NCBI GenBank assembly: GCA_036267135.1
Contig: DATAWQ010000082.1
Location: 1-64,000, forward strand
Origin: PALSA-505 sp036267135
GTDB taxonomy: Bacteria > Actinomycetota > Actinomycetes > Streptosporangiales > Streptosporangiaceae
Reading direction: 5' to 3'
DNA: 64,000 nucleotides
Of the stretch, positions 43,344 to 50,988 are shown one piece after another. The stretch's first letter is position 1. The number at the start of each line of letters is the position of its first letter. The notes under the pieces were generated by a model. The model worked only from the letters and a program-made list of their open reading frames with translations, was not told the DNA's origin and searched no databases. Both the position numbers and the translations under genes were made by a program.

Positions 43344-44339
43344 GTGGCCGACGGGGTGCACAGGATTCCGCTGCCGCTGCCGAACGACGGCTTGCGAGCG
43401 GTCAACGTCTACTCGATCGAGGACGGCGACGGCCTGACCCTGGTGGACTCCGGCTGGGCCCTGGCCGAGGCCAGGCAGCGGCTGGAGGCCGCGCTGGCGG
43501 GCATCGGACGCGAACTCGGCGACGTGCGCCGGTTCCTGGTGACCCACGTGCACCGCGATCACTACACGCAGGCCATCGTGGTCCGCCGGCTGTTCGGCTC
43601 CCGGGTGCTGCTCGGCGCGGGGGAGCGGGGGTCGCTGGACTTCATCATGGATTCCGGCGACCGTCCGTCCACCGTGTACGGCACGCTGCTGCTGCGCTGC
43701 GGCGCGCTCCCGCTGGTCGAGCGGATGCGCCAGAACTGGCCCGAGCGCGATCGCGGCGGCGAGTGGGAGAAGCCGGACGCCTGGCTGGAGGGGACCGAGG
43801 AGATCGAGGTCGGCACCAGGACGCTACGGGCGATCTCGACCCCCGGCCACACCAGGGGCCACATGGTCTTTGCCGACCTGGGCAACGGCCTGCTCTTCGC
43901 CGGCGATCACGTGCTGCCGCACATCACCCCGTCGATCGGGTTCGAGGCGGCCAGGCCACCGCTTCCGCTCGGCGACTACCTCGCGTCGCTGCGCCTGGTC
44001 AGGTCGCTGCCCGACCTGCGCCTGCTGCCGGCCCACGGCGCCGTGACCGGCAGCGCGCACACCAGGATCGACGAGCTGATCGTCCATCACGACCGGCGGC
44101 TGGACGCCAGCGCCGCGGTGATCAAGGCCGGGGCCAGCACCGCCTACGAAGCCGCCAGGGCGCTGCTGTGGACCCGCCGGGAGCGGTCCTTCGACGACCT
44201 CGACCCGTTCAACCAGATGATGGCGGTCATGGAGACCGCCGCCCATCTGGACGTGCTGGTCTGGCAGGGGAGGCTGCGGTCTTCAGTCGGTCCGGCCGGC
44301 GAACCCGTCGGTGGGGACGTCGTCCGATACGAGGCCTGA
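43344..44339 (+). CDS. Metallo-beta-lactamase-fold hydrolase
   Basis: A 331-residue enzyme with the binuclear-metal motif T-H-V-H-R-D-H (near residue 67). Further metal ligands are in STPGHTRGHMVF and LLFAGDHVLPH, and LLPAHGAVTG closes the site. The N-terminus HRIPLPLPNDGLRAVNVYSIEDGDGL is typical of the glyoxalase-II-like branch; the extended C-terminal helical region with RLDASAAVIK resembles hydrolases of acyl or thioester substrates. GTG 43344 is the first canonical start, yet the frame runs back 17 codons with family-like residues (DWENPGAF) to an ATC at 43293 after a perfect GGGAGG site. Its 3' end overlaps the convergent chelatase-like gene by 57 bp. Confidence 0.9.
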   Translation: MADGVHRIPLPLPNDGLRAVNVYSIEDGDGLTLVDSGWALAEARQRLEAALAGIGRELGDVRRFLVTHVHRDHYTQAIVVRRLFGSRVLLGAGERGSLDFIMDSGDRPSTVYGTLLLRCGALPLVERMRQNWPERDRGGEWEKPDAWLEGTEEIEVGTRTLRAISTPGHTRGHMVFADLGNGLLFAGDHVLPHITPSIGFEAARPPLPLGDYLASLRLVRSLPDLRLLPAHGAVTGSAHTRIDELIVHHDRRLDASAAVIKAGASTAYEAARALLWTRRERSFDDLDPFNQMMAVMETAAHLDVLVWQGRLRSSVGPAGEPVGGDVVRYEA

Positions 44340-45407
44340 CCTGACGCGGTCGAGCAAGCTGGACTCCGCCTGGCTGAATTCGGGCTGGCTGGCCTGTGCT
44401 TGGCTGGCCTGTGCTTGGCTGGCCTGGGCCGGTCCGGGCTGGGGCAGGCCGGGCCGGGGCCGCCTGGACTGGAGCGGGGCGCCGGGGGCCGGAGGTGAGT
44501 CCGGGGCCGGTTCCCGCCGGGGGGCGGGCGCCGGGGCCGGCTCGAGCAGGGCGGCGCCGTAGCGCATGGTGGCGAGCTGGCCGAGGGCCGGGTGGGCGCC
44601 CACCGGAGGACTGCACTGCCCCCCGACCGCCGCCGCCAGCGCGGCCATTTCCTGCGGGTCGAGTTCCGGGCCGATCACGTAAGGAGCGATCGCGAGATGG
44701 GTGGCCCCCGACTGCCGCAGCGTGGCGACACCGCTGTCGATGCTGGCCTGGCTGCCGAGGCAGGCCGGTGCCACCGGCATGCCGAGCCTGGCCGCGAGCA
44801 TGATGGACGCCGCCTCCGCCGTCTGCCTGGCGGCCTCGCCGCCGGGAGCGGCGACCAGCACACCAACCGACAGCGTCACCAGGCTGAGGCCGGAGATCCG
44901 CCGCGGCTTGACCAGCCCGGCCTCGGCCAGCCGGTCGTGCAGCGCCCCGCCGAGCACCGGGTGCGGGGACAGATAAGGGGTGAGGATGAAGGCCGGGCCG
45001 GCCTGCGCGACGATACGGGCGAAGTAGGAGTCGCGGCGGGGGTCGGGCCCGAGAGCCAGCGGAACCACGACCGCGGCGAACCGAGACGCCTGGCCGTCCG
45101 CCTCGTCGAGGACGTTGCCTTGCTCTTCGCGCGCTCGCGCCACCGAGCCGAGCACCGAAGTCAGGCTGTTCGGCCCCTCGTCGGCGTATCCAGCGTGGAT
45201 GGCGGCGCCAGGGCATAGGCTGGCGGCCACCGAAGCTATTCCGGAAACGATCTCCGCGGCAGCGGCCGATTCCACCGCTGGAACCGCCAGGACCAGGGCA
45301 GGGGCAGCCGACGGCACCGAGAGCCGGTCCGGGCTGCGGTGTCGGCCAGCCCGCTTGGCTCGGGTGGCGTTGCGGCGTGGCAGTACATTCGCGCGCTCAG
45401 CGTCCAC
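44283..45407 (-). CDS. Chelatase-like (CbiX/SirB-fold) protein without expected histidines
   Basis: A 374-residue two-domain protein of the sirohydrochlorin/cobalt chelatase fold. Domain 1 has ALVLAVPAVESAA and VVVPLALGPDPRRDSYF, domain 2 GVLVAAPGGEAARQ and HLAIAPYVIGPELDP. In active chelatases the first strand is followed by HGSRDP and the loop has an H after GYH; here neither His is present (PAVES and GPDPRR instead). Metal insertion activity is therefore doubtful; a binding or regulatory role is possible. The C-terminus is a Pro/Gln/Ser/Ala-rich tail encoded by a 15-bp repeat. Its end overlaps the convergent MBL gene by 57 bp. Confidence 0.75.
   Translation of the reverse strand: MDAERANVLPRRNATRAKRAGRHRSPDRLSVPSAAPALVLAVPAVESAAAAEIVSGIASVAASLCPGAAIHAGYADEGPNSLTSVLGSVARAREEQGNVLDEADGQASRFAAVVVPLALGPDPRRDSYFARIVAQAGPAFILTPYLSPHPVLGGALHDRLAEAGLVKPRRISGLSLVTLSVGVLVAAPGGEAARQTAEAASIMLAARLGMPVAPACLGSQASIDSGVATLRQSGATHLAIAPYVIGPELDPQEMAALAAAVGGQCSPPVGAHPALGQLATMRYGAALLEPAPAPAPRREPAPDSPPAPGAPLQSRRPRPGLPQPGPAQASQAQASQAQASQPEFSQAESSLLDRVRSGLVSDDVPTDGFAGRTD
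44386..44430. repeat. 15-bp tandem repeat (x3)
   Basis: Three units of TGGCTGGCCTGTGCT (third with two changes) encode the A-Q-A-S-Q repeats of the chelatase-like protein tail, in the same period as other minisatellites here. Confidence 0.9.
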
Positions 45408-45446
45408 TCGCGCATCGTAGCCGCGTAACGTCCAACATGTTGCCGG

Positions 45447-45923
45447 TTATGGTGATGTGCGAAAATCGTCTCCCGTCGCGTCCTGGCCGATGTCCTCGTA
45501 CCAGAGCCGCGGGTGGCGCTCGATGAATTCGGTCATCATCCGCTGGCACCTGGCATCATCCAGCAACGTCACCGTGACGCCGTGCTCGGCCAGCCAGTCG
45601 TGGCCGCCACTGAACGTGGCCGCCTCACCCACCACCAGGCCGGTGATCCCGAACTGGCGGACCAGGCCGCTGCAATACCAGCACGGGGACAACGTCGTCA
45701 CCATCGTGGTGCCGCGGTAGCTCTTTTGCCGGCCGGCCGCGCGGAACGCCGCAGTCTCGGCGTGCATGGACGGATCGCCGTCCTGCACCCGCCGGTTGTG
45801 GCCGCGTCCCAGCAGCGTCCCGCCCGCGCCGAACAGTGCGGCCCCGATGGGGATGCCGCCCTCGGCCAGCCCGGCCAGGGCCTCTTCGATGGCCACCTCG
45901 AGCATGCCGGTGGGATCCGTCAT
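45447..45923 (-). CDS. Cytosine/nucleoside deaminase family protein
   Basis: A 158-residue zinc-dependent deaminase. The zinc and proton-shuttle motif H54-A-E56 is in SMHAETAAF, and P80-C-W-Y-C84 is in LSPCWYCSGL. These match the CDA/cytosine-deaminase fold. The group includes guanine, cytosine and tRNA-adenosine deaminases. The LVRQFGITGLVVGE segment resembles the yeast-type cytosine deaminase branch, but the substrate is not certain. It starts MTDPTGMLEVAIEEAL, with ATG 45923. A repeat array lies upstream and separates it from the next minus-strand gene. Confidence 0.9.
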   Translation of the reverse strand: MTDPTGMLEVAIEEALAGLAEGGIPIGAALFGAGGTLLGRGHNRRVQDGDPSMHAETAAFRAAGRQKSYRGTTMVTTLSPCWYCSGLVRQFGITGLVVGEAATFSGGHDWLAEHGVTVTLLDDARCQRMMTEFIERHPRLWYEDIGQDATGDDFRTSP

Positions 45924-45960
45924 GGGGGCACGCTACCGCGCTGGGCTGTGCCTGGTCCGG

Positions 45961-46036
45961 TTACTAGCAGGCAGAGTTACCGGCAAGCAGGGCTGCTAGC
46001 AGGCAGAGTTACCAGCAGGCAGAGTTACCAGCAGGC
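45961..46036. repeat. 16-bp imperfect repeats at gene end
   Basis: A TTACCAGCAGGCAGAG-type unit occurs at 45961, near 45992, 46009 and in part at 46025, separated by a diverged copy. The last copies provide the stop codon of the minus-strand gene ending at 46025. Confidence 0.75.
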
Positions 46037-46510
46037 CAGCGTGTCCAGCGCCTCGACGGTCTGGTGGACGCGCGCGGGCAGGTCTTCGGCGCTGCTGCGC
46101 CGGTAGACCGGGCCGCTGCCGTCGTGCAGCAGCAGGCTGATCTGAGCCATACCCCGGGCGGGCACCGGCGCCGGGCGCAGCAGCCGATCGGCCAGCGCCT
46201 CCAGTTCCGGCGCCGCGGCCCGCACCTGTTCCCGGCGGACGCTGACGAGCGGCCTGACCGACCCGGCCGTCCTGGCCGGGCGGCCCGTGCTGTCCAGCAG
46301 GTGCCTGATGCCGTGGGCGAGCATCCGTCGTTCCCGCATCCCGGTCAGGCGCTGAGCACGCAGCGCCAGCCGCACGCTGGATTCGGGAGAGGCGCCGCGG
46401 GCCAGCTCATGGTCCAGCGTGAACGACCGGACGCGGGCCACGATCCGGTCCCAAGGGTTAGCGTGCCTGGCCGCTGGGCCAGTGCCTGCCTGCTCGGTGA
46501 CGAGCAACAT
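46025..46510 (-). CDS. Conserved actinobacterial protein of unknown function
   Basis: A 161-residue soluble protein that I do not recognise. It is rich in Arg/Ala/Leu helices: WDRIVARVRSFTLDHELARGASPESSVRLALRAQRLTGMRERRMLAHGIRHLLD, given only as a description of repeated basic helices. ATG 46510 is chosen because GGAG lies 9 bases upstream; earlier in-frame starts to 46534 have no good ribosome site. It diverges from the CGNR gene, sharing a 149-bp gap with palindromes. The C-terminal ALDTLACW comes from the repeat units downstream. A DNA- or protein-binding helper role is possible, not shown. Confidence 0.6.
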   Translation of the reverse strand: MLLVTEQAGTGPAARHANPWDRIVARVRSFTLDHELARGASPESSVRLALRAQRLTGMRERRMLAHGIRHLLDSTGRPARTAGSVRPLVSVRREQVRAAAPELEALADRLLRPAPVPARGMAQISLLLHDGSGPVYRRSSAEDLPARVHQTVEALDTLACW

Positions 46511-46602
46511 GAGGGTCATCTCCATCGGTGGCACGGTTCATTGGTGACACGGTTCCATCGGAGCATGGTGCGGCGGCCGTGACCTGTATATCGATTCTAC
46601 TA

Positions 46603-46649
46603 GTCATGCATGACCCGTCAAAGGAATTAACCGGTCACATGATCGGTTA
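46603..46649. promoter_or_regulatory. Palindromes between divergent genes (CGNR upstream)
   Basis: A perfect 12-bp palindrome GTCATGCATGAC is at 46603-46614, and TAACCG (46629-46634) pairs with CGGTTA (46644-46649) across 9 bases. They lie just before the CGNR start and could be operators for its own protein or for the divergent gene. Confidence 0.55.
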
Positions 46650-46659
46650 GGCTGAACCC

Positions 46660-47286
46660 ATGACGACCGCGGGCGGGACCACGGGTGACGTGACGGCGGG
46701 CGGCCTAGCCGAACTGCCTCCCTGGCTCGGCGCGGGCGAAAACAAGCCCGCGCCGGGGCCATTGCTGCTCGTCCAGGTGTTCGTGAACACCTGGGAAGGC
46801 GATACCGGGATCGACCTGCTGGCCGACGCGGAGACCGGTGCCTCCTGGCTGCGTGCGGCCGGCCTGGCCGGCCCGCAGGCCCCCCTGCCCGTGGCCGCGC
46901 TGCGGCAGGCGATCGAGGTCAGGGAGGCCTTGCGCGCCCTGCTCGCGCACAACGGCGGCGAACCGCCGCCCGCGGACGAGGAACTGGAGCCGCTGACCGC
47001 GCTGGCCGAGGCCAGCCACCCGCGGCTAAGCGTCGGCCCGGACGGCCTGGTCGGCCTGGCCCCGGGCCCGGACGGCAGCCTGACCGACGGCCTGGCTGGC
47101 CTGCTGCTGATCGTGCGGGACGCCCAGCAGTCCGGCCTCTGGCCGCGGTTGAAGGCCTGCCGCAACCCGGAGTGCCACTGGGCCTTCTTCGACCGCTCGC
47201 ACGCCCACCGGGGCGCCTGGTGCGAAATGGCCACCTGCGGAAACAAGATCAAGAACCGAAATCTCCGAGCCCGCCAACGAGCTTAA
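46660..47286 (+). CDS. CGNR zinc-finger regulator (ABATE type)
   Basis: A 208-residue likely transcription regulator. The N-terminal part (about 25-130) resembles the ABATE domain, with LLLVQVFVNTWEGDTGIDLLADAE and PVAALRQAIEVREALRALL (key features). The C-terminal CGNR zinc finger has C-R-N-P-E-C-H-W-A-F-F-D-R-S, then W-C-E-M-A-T-C-G-N-K, with paired Cys ligands. These proteins are thought to bind small molecules and DNA. The gene is divergent from an unknown protein. It is followed by a long repeat-rich region (47287-47744) without a gene. Confidence 0.92.
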   Translation: MTTAGGTTGDVTAGGLAELPPWLGAGENKPAPGPLLLVQVFVNTWEGDTGIDLLADAETGASWLRAAGLAGPQAPLPVAALRQAIEVREALRALLAHNGGEPPPADEELEPLTALAEASHPRLSVGPDGLVGLAPGPDGSLTDGLAGLLLIVRDAQQSGLWPRLKACRNPECHWAFFDRSHAHRGAWCEMATCGNKIKNRNLRARQRA

Positions 47287-47340
47287 GCGCGCCCCGCCTG
47301 TCCCGCCCGCCCCGTCGGCGCCAGCTCGGTCAACGTGATG

Positions 47341-47636
47341 AAGGATCCTGGCCGTTCCGGCAGCCAGAATCCTTCGCCTTGAGACCGATCACCCGTGCGA
47401 CCACCAGAACTCCATCACTGGGAAGGATCCTGGTTGTTCCGGCAGCCAGGATCCTTCCCGTAGAGGCCGGCAGTCCATGCGCCTACCGGAACTTCACGAC
47501 CGTGAGCCCTCGGTCGCTCCCACGACCAAATCCTTCCCAGTGACGAGTTCCCCGCCCAAGCACCGGCTGAAGAAGCTCGCGGGAAGGGTTTGGTTGCGGC
47601 AACGTAGACTCAAGAGAGGTTGCGTTGCGGCAACGT
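47341..47636. repeat. Family of inverted repeats in intergenic region
   Basis: AAGGATCCTGGC (47341-47352) pairs with GCCAGAATCCTT (47363-47374). GGGAAGGATCCTGG (47420-47433) pairs perfectly with CCAGGATCCTTCCC (47446-47459). CCAAATCCTTCCC (47526-47538) pairs with GGGAAGGGTTTGG (47581-47593) except at one base. GTTGCGGCAAC, itself a palindrome, occurs at 47593 and 47624. These shared-core hairpins look like a repeated element or several terminators or operators; no coding frame here is convincing. Confidence 0.75.
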
Positions 47637-47722
47637 GTGCGTGGAAACCGGGCGAAGGCAGGCAGGGATGAGTGCGCGGTAGCCAACTGGCCGGTCCGTG
47701 CTCGCCTGACTTGCCTGCCTGA

Positions 47723-47741
47723 CTAGCTGTTATACAGTTAG
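47723..47741. promoter_or_regulatory. Palindromic operator touching gntR start
   Basis: CTAGCTGTTATACAGTTAG is a near-perfect palindrome (arms CTAGCTGT/ACAGTTAG, one mismatch) ending 3 bases before the ATG of the GntR gene. There is no ribosome site, so the mRNA may be leaderless, and the element probably lets the regulator repress itself. Confidence 0.7.
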
Positions 47742-47744
47742 TCA

Positions 47745-48395
47745 ATGACTCTGGAGACGGTCACCGTGGCGGACGCGGTGGCCGGTGAACTGCGGCGCCG
47801 GTTGCTGGCGGGGGAGTACACCGGCGGCGAGGAGCTGCGGGACACCGACCTGACCGCGGAGTTCGGCGCGGCCAGGCCCACGATCAGGGCGGCGGTGCAG
47901 ACCCTGGTCGCCGATGGCCTGCTCGAACGGGGACGTGGCCGCAGCGCGCGGGTTCGCTCGTTCACCGCCGCCGACGCCGTGGATCTGTACCGGCTCCGCA
48001 GGCCGATCGAACTGGCCGCGGTCCGGCTGGTCGTCCAGGAGCGGTCACCGCTCGACCGGGTGCAAGCGGCCCTGGCCGAGTTCAGCGCCCTGCCCGACCG
48101 GGTCTCCTGGGATAGGGTGGCCGACGCGGACATCGCCTTCCACCGCGCCGTGCTGGCCGCGGCCGGCGCCCCCCGCCTGCTGCGCACATTCAACGAGGCC
48201 GGTGCGGAGCTGCGGCTGCTGATCGCCCAGTTGCGGCCCGCCTACCGGGGCGCCGGGCAGATCGCCGCCGAGCACGACGTGCTGCTGTCCGCCCTGCGGT
48301 CCGGGCGCAAGCGCGAGGCCGTGCAGGCCTGGAAAGAGCACCTGGACAGCGCCGAACACTTCTTCCTCGACCTTATTGCGGAGCGTGACCAATGA
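47745..48395 (+). CDS. GntR family transcriptional regulator (FCD type)
   Basis: A 216-residue regulator. The N-terminal winged helix-turn-helix is VADAVAGELRRRLLAGEY ... LRDTDLTAEFGAARPTIRAAVQTLVADGLLERG, shown here only by key residues. The C-terminal all-helical FCD domain (about 80-205) has DIAFHRAVLAAAG and HDVLLSALRSG, with His/Asp ligands typical of FCD metal or effector binding. The lack of a ribosome site and the palindrome right upstream suggest a leaderless, autoregulated gene. It overlaps the HAD gene by ATGA, so both belong to one operon. Confidence 0.92.
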   Translation: MTLETVTVADAVAGELRRRLLAGEYTGGEELRDTDLTAEFGAARPTIRAAVQTLVADGLLERGRGRSARVRSFTAADAVDLYRLRRPIELAAVRLVVQERSPLDRVQAALAEFSALPDRVSWDRVADADIAFHRAVLAAAGAPRLLRTFNEAGAELRLLIAQLRPAYRGAGQIAAEHDVLLSALRSGRKREAVQAWKEHLDSAEHFFLDLIAERDQ

Positions 48396-49117
48396 GACTC
48401 ACCGATTTCGACGCGCTGAGCTTCGACTGCTACGGCACCCTGATCGACTGGGAGGCGGGCCTGGCCGGGGTGCTCGGGCCATGGGCGCACTCGCGCGGGC
48501 TTGACACAGGCGATGAGGCGCTGCTGGTGGCCTACTCCCGGCACGAGGAGCGCGCCGAGGCCGATCATCCGGGCGACGTCTACCCGCGCATCCTCGCCGC
48601 CAGCCTGCGCGGCCTGGGCCGCGAGTTCGGCGTCGAGGTCACTGAGGAGGATGCGGAGCGGCTGGCGGGGTCCGTCCCCGGCTGGCCCGCCTTCCCAGAC
48701 TCGGCCGGCGCGCTGGCCGATCTCGCCCGCCGGTACCAGCTGATCATCTTGTCCAACGTGGACCGGGAGTCGTTCGCGGCCAGCAACGAGCGGCTGGGCG
48801 TGACGTTCACCAGCGTGATCACGGCGCAGGACGTCGGTTCCTACAAGCCGTCGCCGCGCAACTTCGAGGCCCTGCTGGCCGAGACCGATCGCCTGGGCGT
48901 GCCGCGCGGCCGGCTGTTGCACGTGGCCCAGAGTCTGTTCCACGACCATGTCCCGGCCCAGCGGGCGGGACTGCCCACCGCCTGGATCAACCGCCGCCAT
49001 GGCCGGCCCGGCCGTGGCGCCACCCCGGCACCCGCGGTCGCGGTGACCCCGGACTGGGAGTTCCCATCCCTGCGGGCCTTCGCGGACGCCGTAGCCGCCG
49101 AGCCGGTTCCCGGCTGA
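48392..49117 (+). CDS. HAD hydrolase, haloacid dehalogenase type II
   Basis: A 241-residue haloacid-dehalogenase superfamily member. The nucleophile is D12 in SFDCYGTLIDWE, the phosphate/carboxylate-binding Ser lies in IILSNVDRESF, and the Lys is in SYKPSPRNFEAL. The cap is between 15 and 90. The lower C-terminal acidic loop is LLHVAQSLFHDHVPAQRAGLPTAWINR, with H-D. Sequence is close to L-2-haloacid dehalogenases but also to phosphatases; the true substrate is unknown. It shares an ATGA overlap with the GntR gene, which suggests regulation by its substrate. Its end runs into a 17-bp tandem repeat. Confidence 0.9.
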   Translation: MRLTDFDALSFDCYGTLIDWEAGLAGVLGPWAHSRGLDTGDEALLVAYSRHEERAEADHPGDVYPRILAASLRGLGREFGVEVTEEDAERLAGSVPGWPAFPDSAGALADLARRYQLIILSNVDRESFAASNERLGVTFTSVITAQDVGSYKPSPRNFEALLAETDRLGVPRGRLLHVAQSLFHDHVPAQRAGLPTAWINRRHGRPGRGATPAPAVAVTPDWEFPSLRAFADAVAAEPVPG

Positions 49118-49175
49118 CCCGCCGCACCGGCTGACCCGCCGCACCGGCCGGCCCGCCGCACCGGCCGGCCCGAAC
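49110..49175. repeat. 17-bp tandem repeat after HAD gene
   Basis: Two exact copies of CCGGCTGACCCGCCGCA (49110-49126, 49127-49143), then two variant copies with CCGGCCGGCCCGCCGCA. The first copy contains the HAD stop codon. Confidence 0.88.
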
Positions 49176-49280
49176 CCGCCTGCCGAGTGCGATCCGTCTC
49201 CAAAAAGTGCCGCACGCGATCTTGATGACGGGGCCAAAATGCGTGTAATACCGTACCGGGTAACGGGAGGGGATCACGGT

Positions 49281-50903
49281 ATGAGCAGTCAGCATCCAGC
49301 GCGCGCTGCCGACACCGGGCACAGCAGGAAGACGCTGGTCCTGGCCGCGATGATCTTCGCGGTCGCAATGACGTTCATCGATCAGACGATCGTGTCCATT
49401 GCCGTGCCCAAGATCCAGTCGGAATTGCACCTGTCGATCAACGGTGTGCAATGGGTGGTGAACGGATACCTGCTGGCCCTCGCCGCGATGTTCTCGTTCG
49501 GTGGGCGCCTGTCCGACATGATCGGGCATCGCCGGATGGTGGTCATCGGCGTGCTGGTGTTCGCCATCTCTTCGGTCTGCTGCGGGCTTACGCCCACGGG
49601 GTCCTACGCCGAGACCTGGATCATCGTCTGGCGGGTCATCCAGGGCGTGGGCGGGGCCATCATGTACCCGGCGGCGCTGGCCATCGTGGTCTCCGCCTTT
49701 CCGGTACGCGAGCGGGGCCGGGCCATGGCCATCTTCTTCGGTGTGGCCGGCGGGCTCACCTCGGTCGGCCCGATCCTCGGTGGTTACCTGAGCGAGTGGA
49801 CCTGGCGCGCGATCTTCTGGGTGAACGTGCCGGTGGCCATCATCGCGCTCGTGCTGACCGCGATCGCCCGCCCGGTGACCGAGACCAGGCCAGGGCGGCT
49901 GGACGTGCGCGGCCTCGTGCTGATCTCGGGCGGGGTCGGCCTGGCCATCTTCGGCCTGCAGCAGACCCAGGTCTGGGGCTGGCGCAACGCCACCACGATC
50001 GCCTGCATGGTGGCGGGGGTGCTGCTGCTCATCGCGTTCTTCGTGGCCGAACTGCGCGAGCGCCAGCCGCTCATCCAGGTCCGCATGTTCAAGATCAGGG
50101 CCTTCCTGGTGGAGAACATCGTGCTGTTCACCTCGATGATCGTGTTCATCCCGATCTTCTTCTTCGCCAGCGTCTACGCCCAGGTCGCGCTGGGTTACAC
50201 CTCACAGAACGCCGGTCTGTACCTGCTGTGCTTCTTCGGCGGCTTCGCGCCGGGCGTCCAGATCGGCGGGCGCCGCCTGGACCGCAGCGGCGCGAAGGAG
50301 ACCGTGGTGGCCGGTTGCGTCATCGCGGTCGTCGGCCTGGTGCTGTGGGCGGGCGTGGCCACGCAGCTCAGCCTCGGGCATCAGTGGTACTTCATCGTGC
50401 TGTCCGGGTTCGGCATAGGGCTGATGCTCGGGCCCGCCAACACCGACGCGATCAACCAGGTCGGCAGGCTCTCTTACGGCGAGGCGACCGGGGTGACCCA
50501 GACCGTGCGGAACTTCGGGTCGAGCTTCGGCCTGGCCGCCCTGGGCACGCTGCTCATCACCGTGGAGCGCAGCCACCTGGTCACCAGGCTGCAGGGACTC
50601 GGGCTTCCCTCGGCCGCCGCGCACAGTGCCGCCAACTCGCTGTCCTCGTCCCGTGGGTCGGGCGCGCCGTCGTCGGTGCCGGCCGCGCTGGCGGCGAAGG
50701 TGTACCACGCCGCGCGGCTCAGCCTGGCCGACGGCATGCGGGCCGTGCTGTACGGCATGGCCGCGACGATGGGGATCGCCGCCATCGTCGCGATCGTCGG
50801 CCTGCGCCGCGGCATTCACACCGCCGCGGACACGGCCGCCGCCGACCCGGACACCGCAGCGGGCGCCCCCGGCGTGGACCGTCCCGCCGCCGATCCCACC
50901 TGA
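49281..50903 (+). CDS. DHA2-family (EmrB/QacA-type) MFS drug transporter
   Basis: A 540-residue transporter with 14 predicted helices, a size fitting DHA2. The first helix has FAVAMTFIDQTIVSIAVPKIQ with the D-x-T motif common in EmrB. VQWVVNGYLLALAAMFSFGGRLSDMIGHRRMVVIG follows with motif A (GRLSDMIGHRR). Motif C appears in GVAGGLTSVGPILGGYL. It probably exports hydrophobic compounds by proton exchange. ATG 49281 follows GGGAGGGG by 7-10 bases. It faces a TetR repressor gene, but the pairing with the closer MFS at 51857 is at least as likely. The stop codon starts the CCACCTGA repeat. Confidence 0.92.
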   Translation: MSSQHPARAADTGHSRKTLVLAAMIFAVAMTFIDQTIVSIAVPKIQSELHLSINGVQWVVNGYLLALAAMFSFGGRLSDMIGHRRMVVIGVLVFAISSVCCGLTPTGSYAETWIIVWRVIQGVGGAIMYPAALAIVVSAFPVRERGRAMAIFFGVAGGLTSVGPILGGYLSEWTWRAIFWVNVPVAIIALVLTAIARPVTETRPGRLDVRGLVLISGGVGLAIFGLQQTQVWGWRNATTIACMVAGVLLLIAFFVAELRERQPLIQVRMFKIRAFLVENIVLFTSMIVFIPIFFFASVYAQVALGYTSQNAGLYLLCFFGGFAPGVQIGGRRLDRSGAKETVVAGCVIAVVGLVLWAGVATQLSLGHQWYFIVLSGFGIGLMLGPANTDAINQVGRLSYGEATGVTQTVRNFGSSFGLAALGTLLITVERSHLVTRLQGLGLPSAAAHSAANSLSSSRGSGAPSSVPAALAAKVYHAARLSLADGMRAVLYGMAATMGIAAIVAIVGLRRGIHTAADTAAADPDTAAGAPGVDRPAADPT

Positions 50904-50951
50904 CCACCTGATCACCTGCCACCTGACCACCTGACCACCTGACCACCTGAC
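50901..50951. repeat. 8-bp tandem repeat after MFS gene
   Basis: TGACCACC-type units recur about six times (with one TGATCACC and one shortened copy) starting at the MFS stop codon and filling the gap before the TetR end. Confidence 0.88.
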
Positions 50952-50988
50952 CGTCCGGCCTCCGGCCTCCGGCCCGATCCTGACCTGG

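Noticed and set aside
46603..47744. CRISPR-like array
   Set aside because: Repeats are inverted, of varied spacing, and lack equal-length unique spacers; no cas genes are present.
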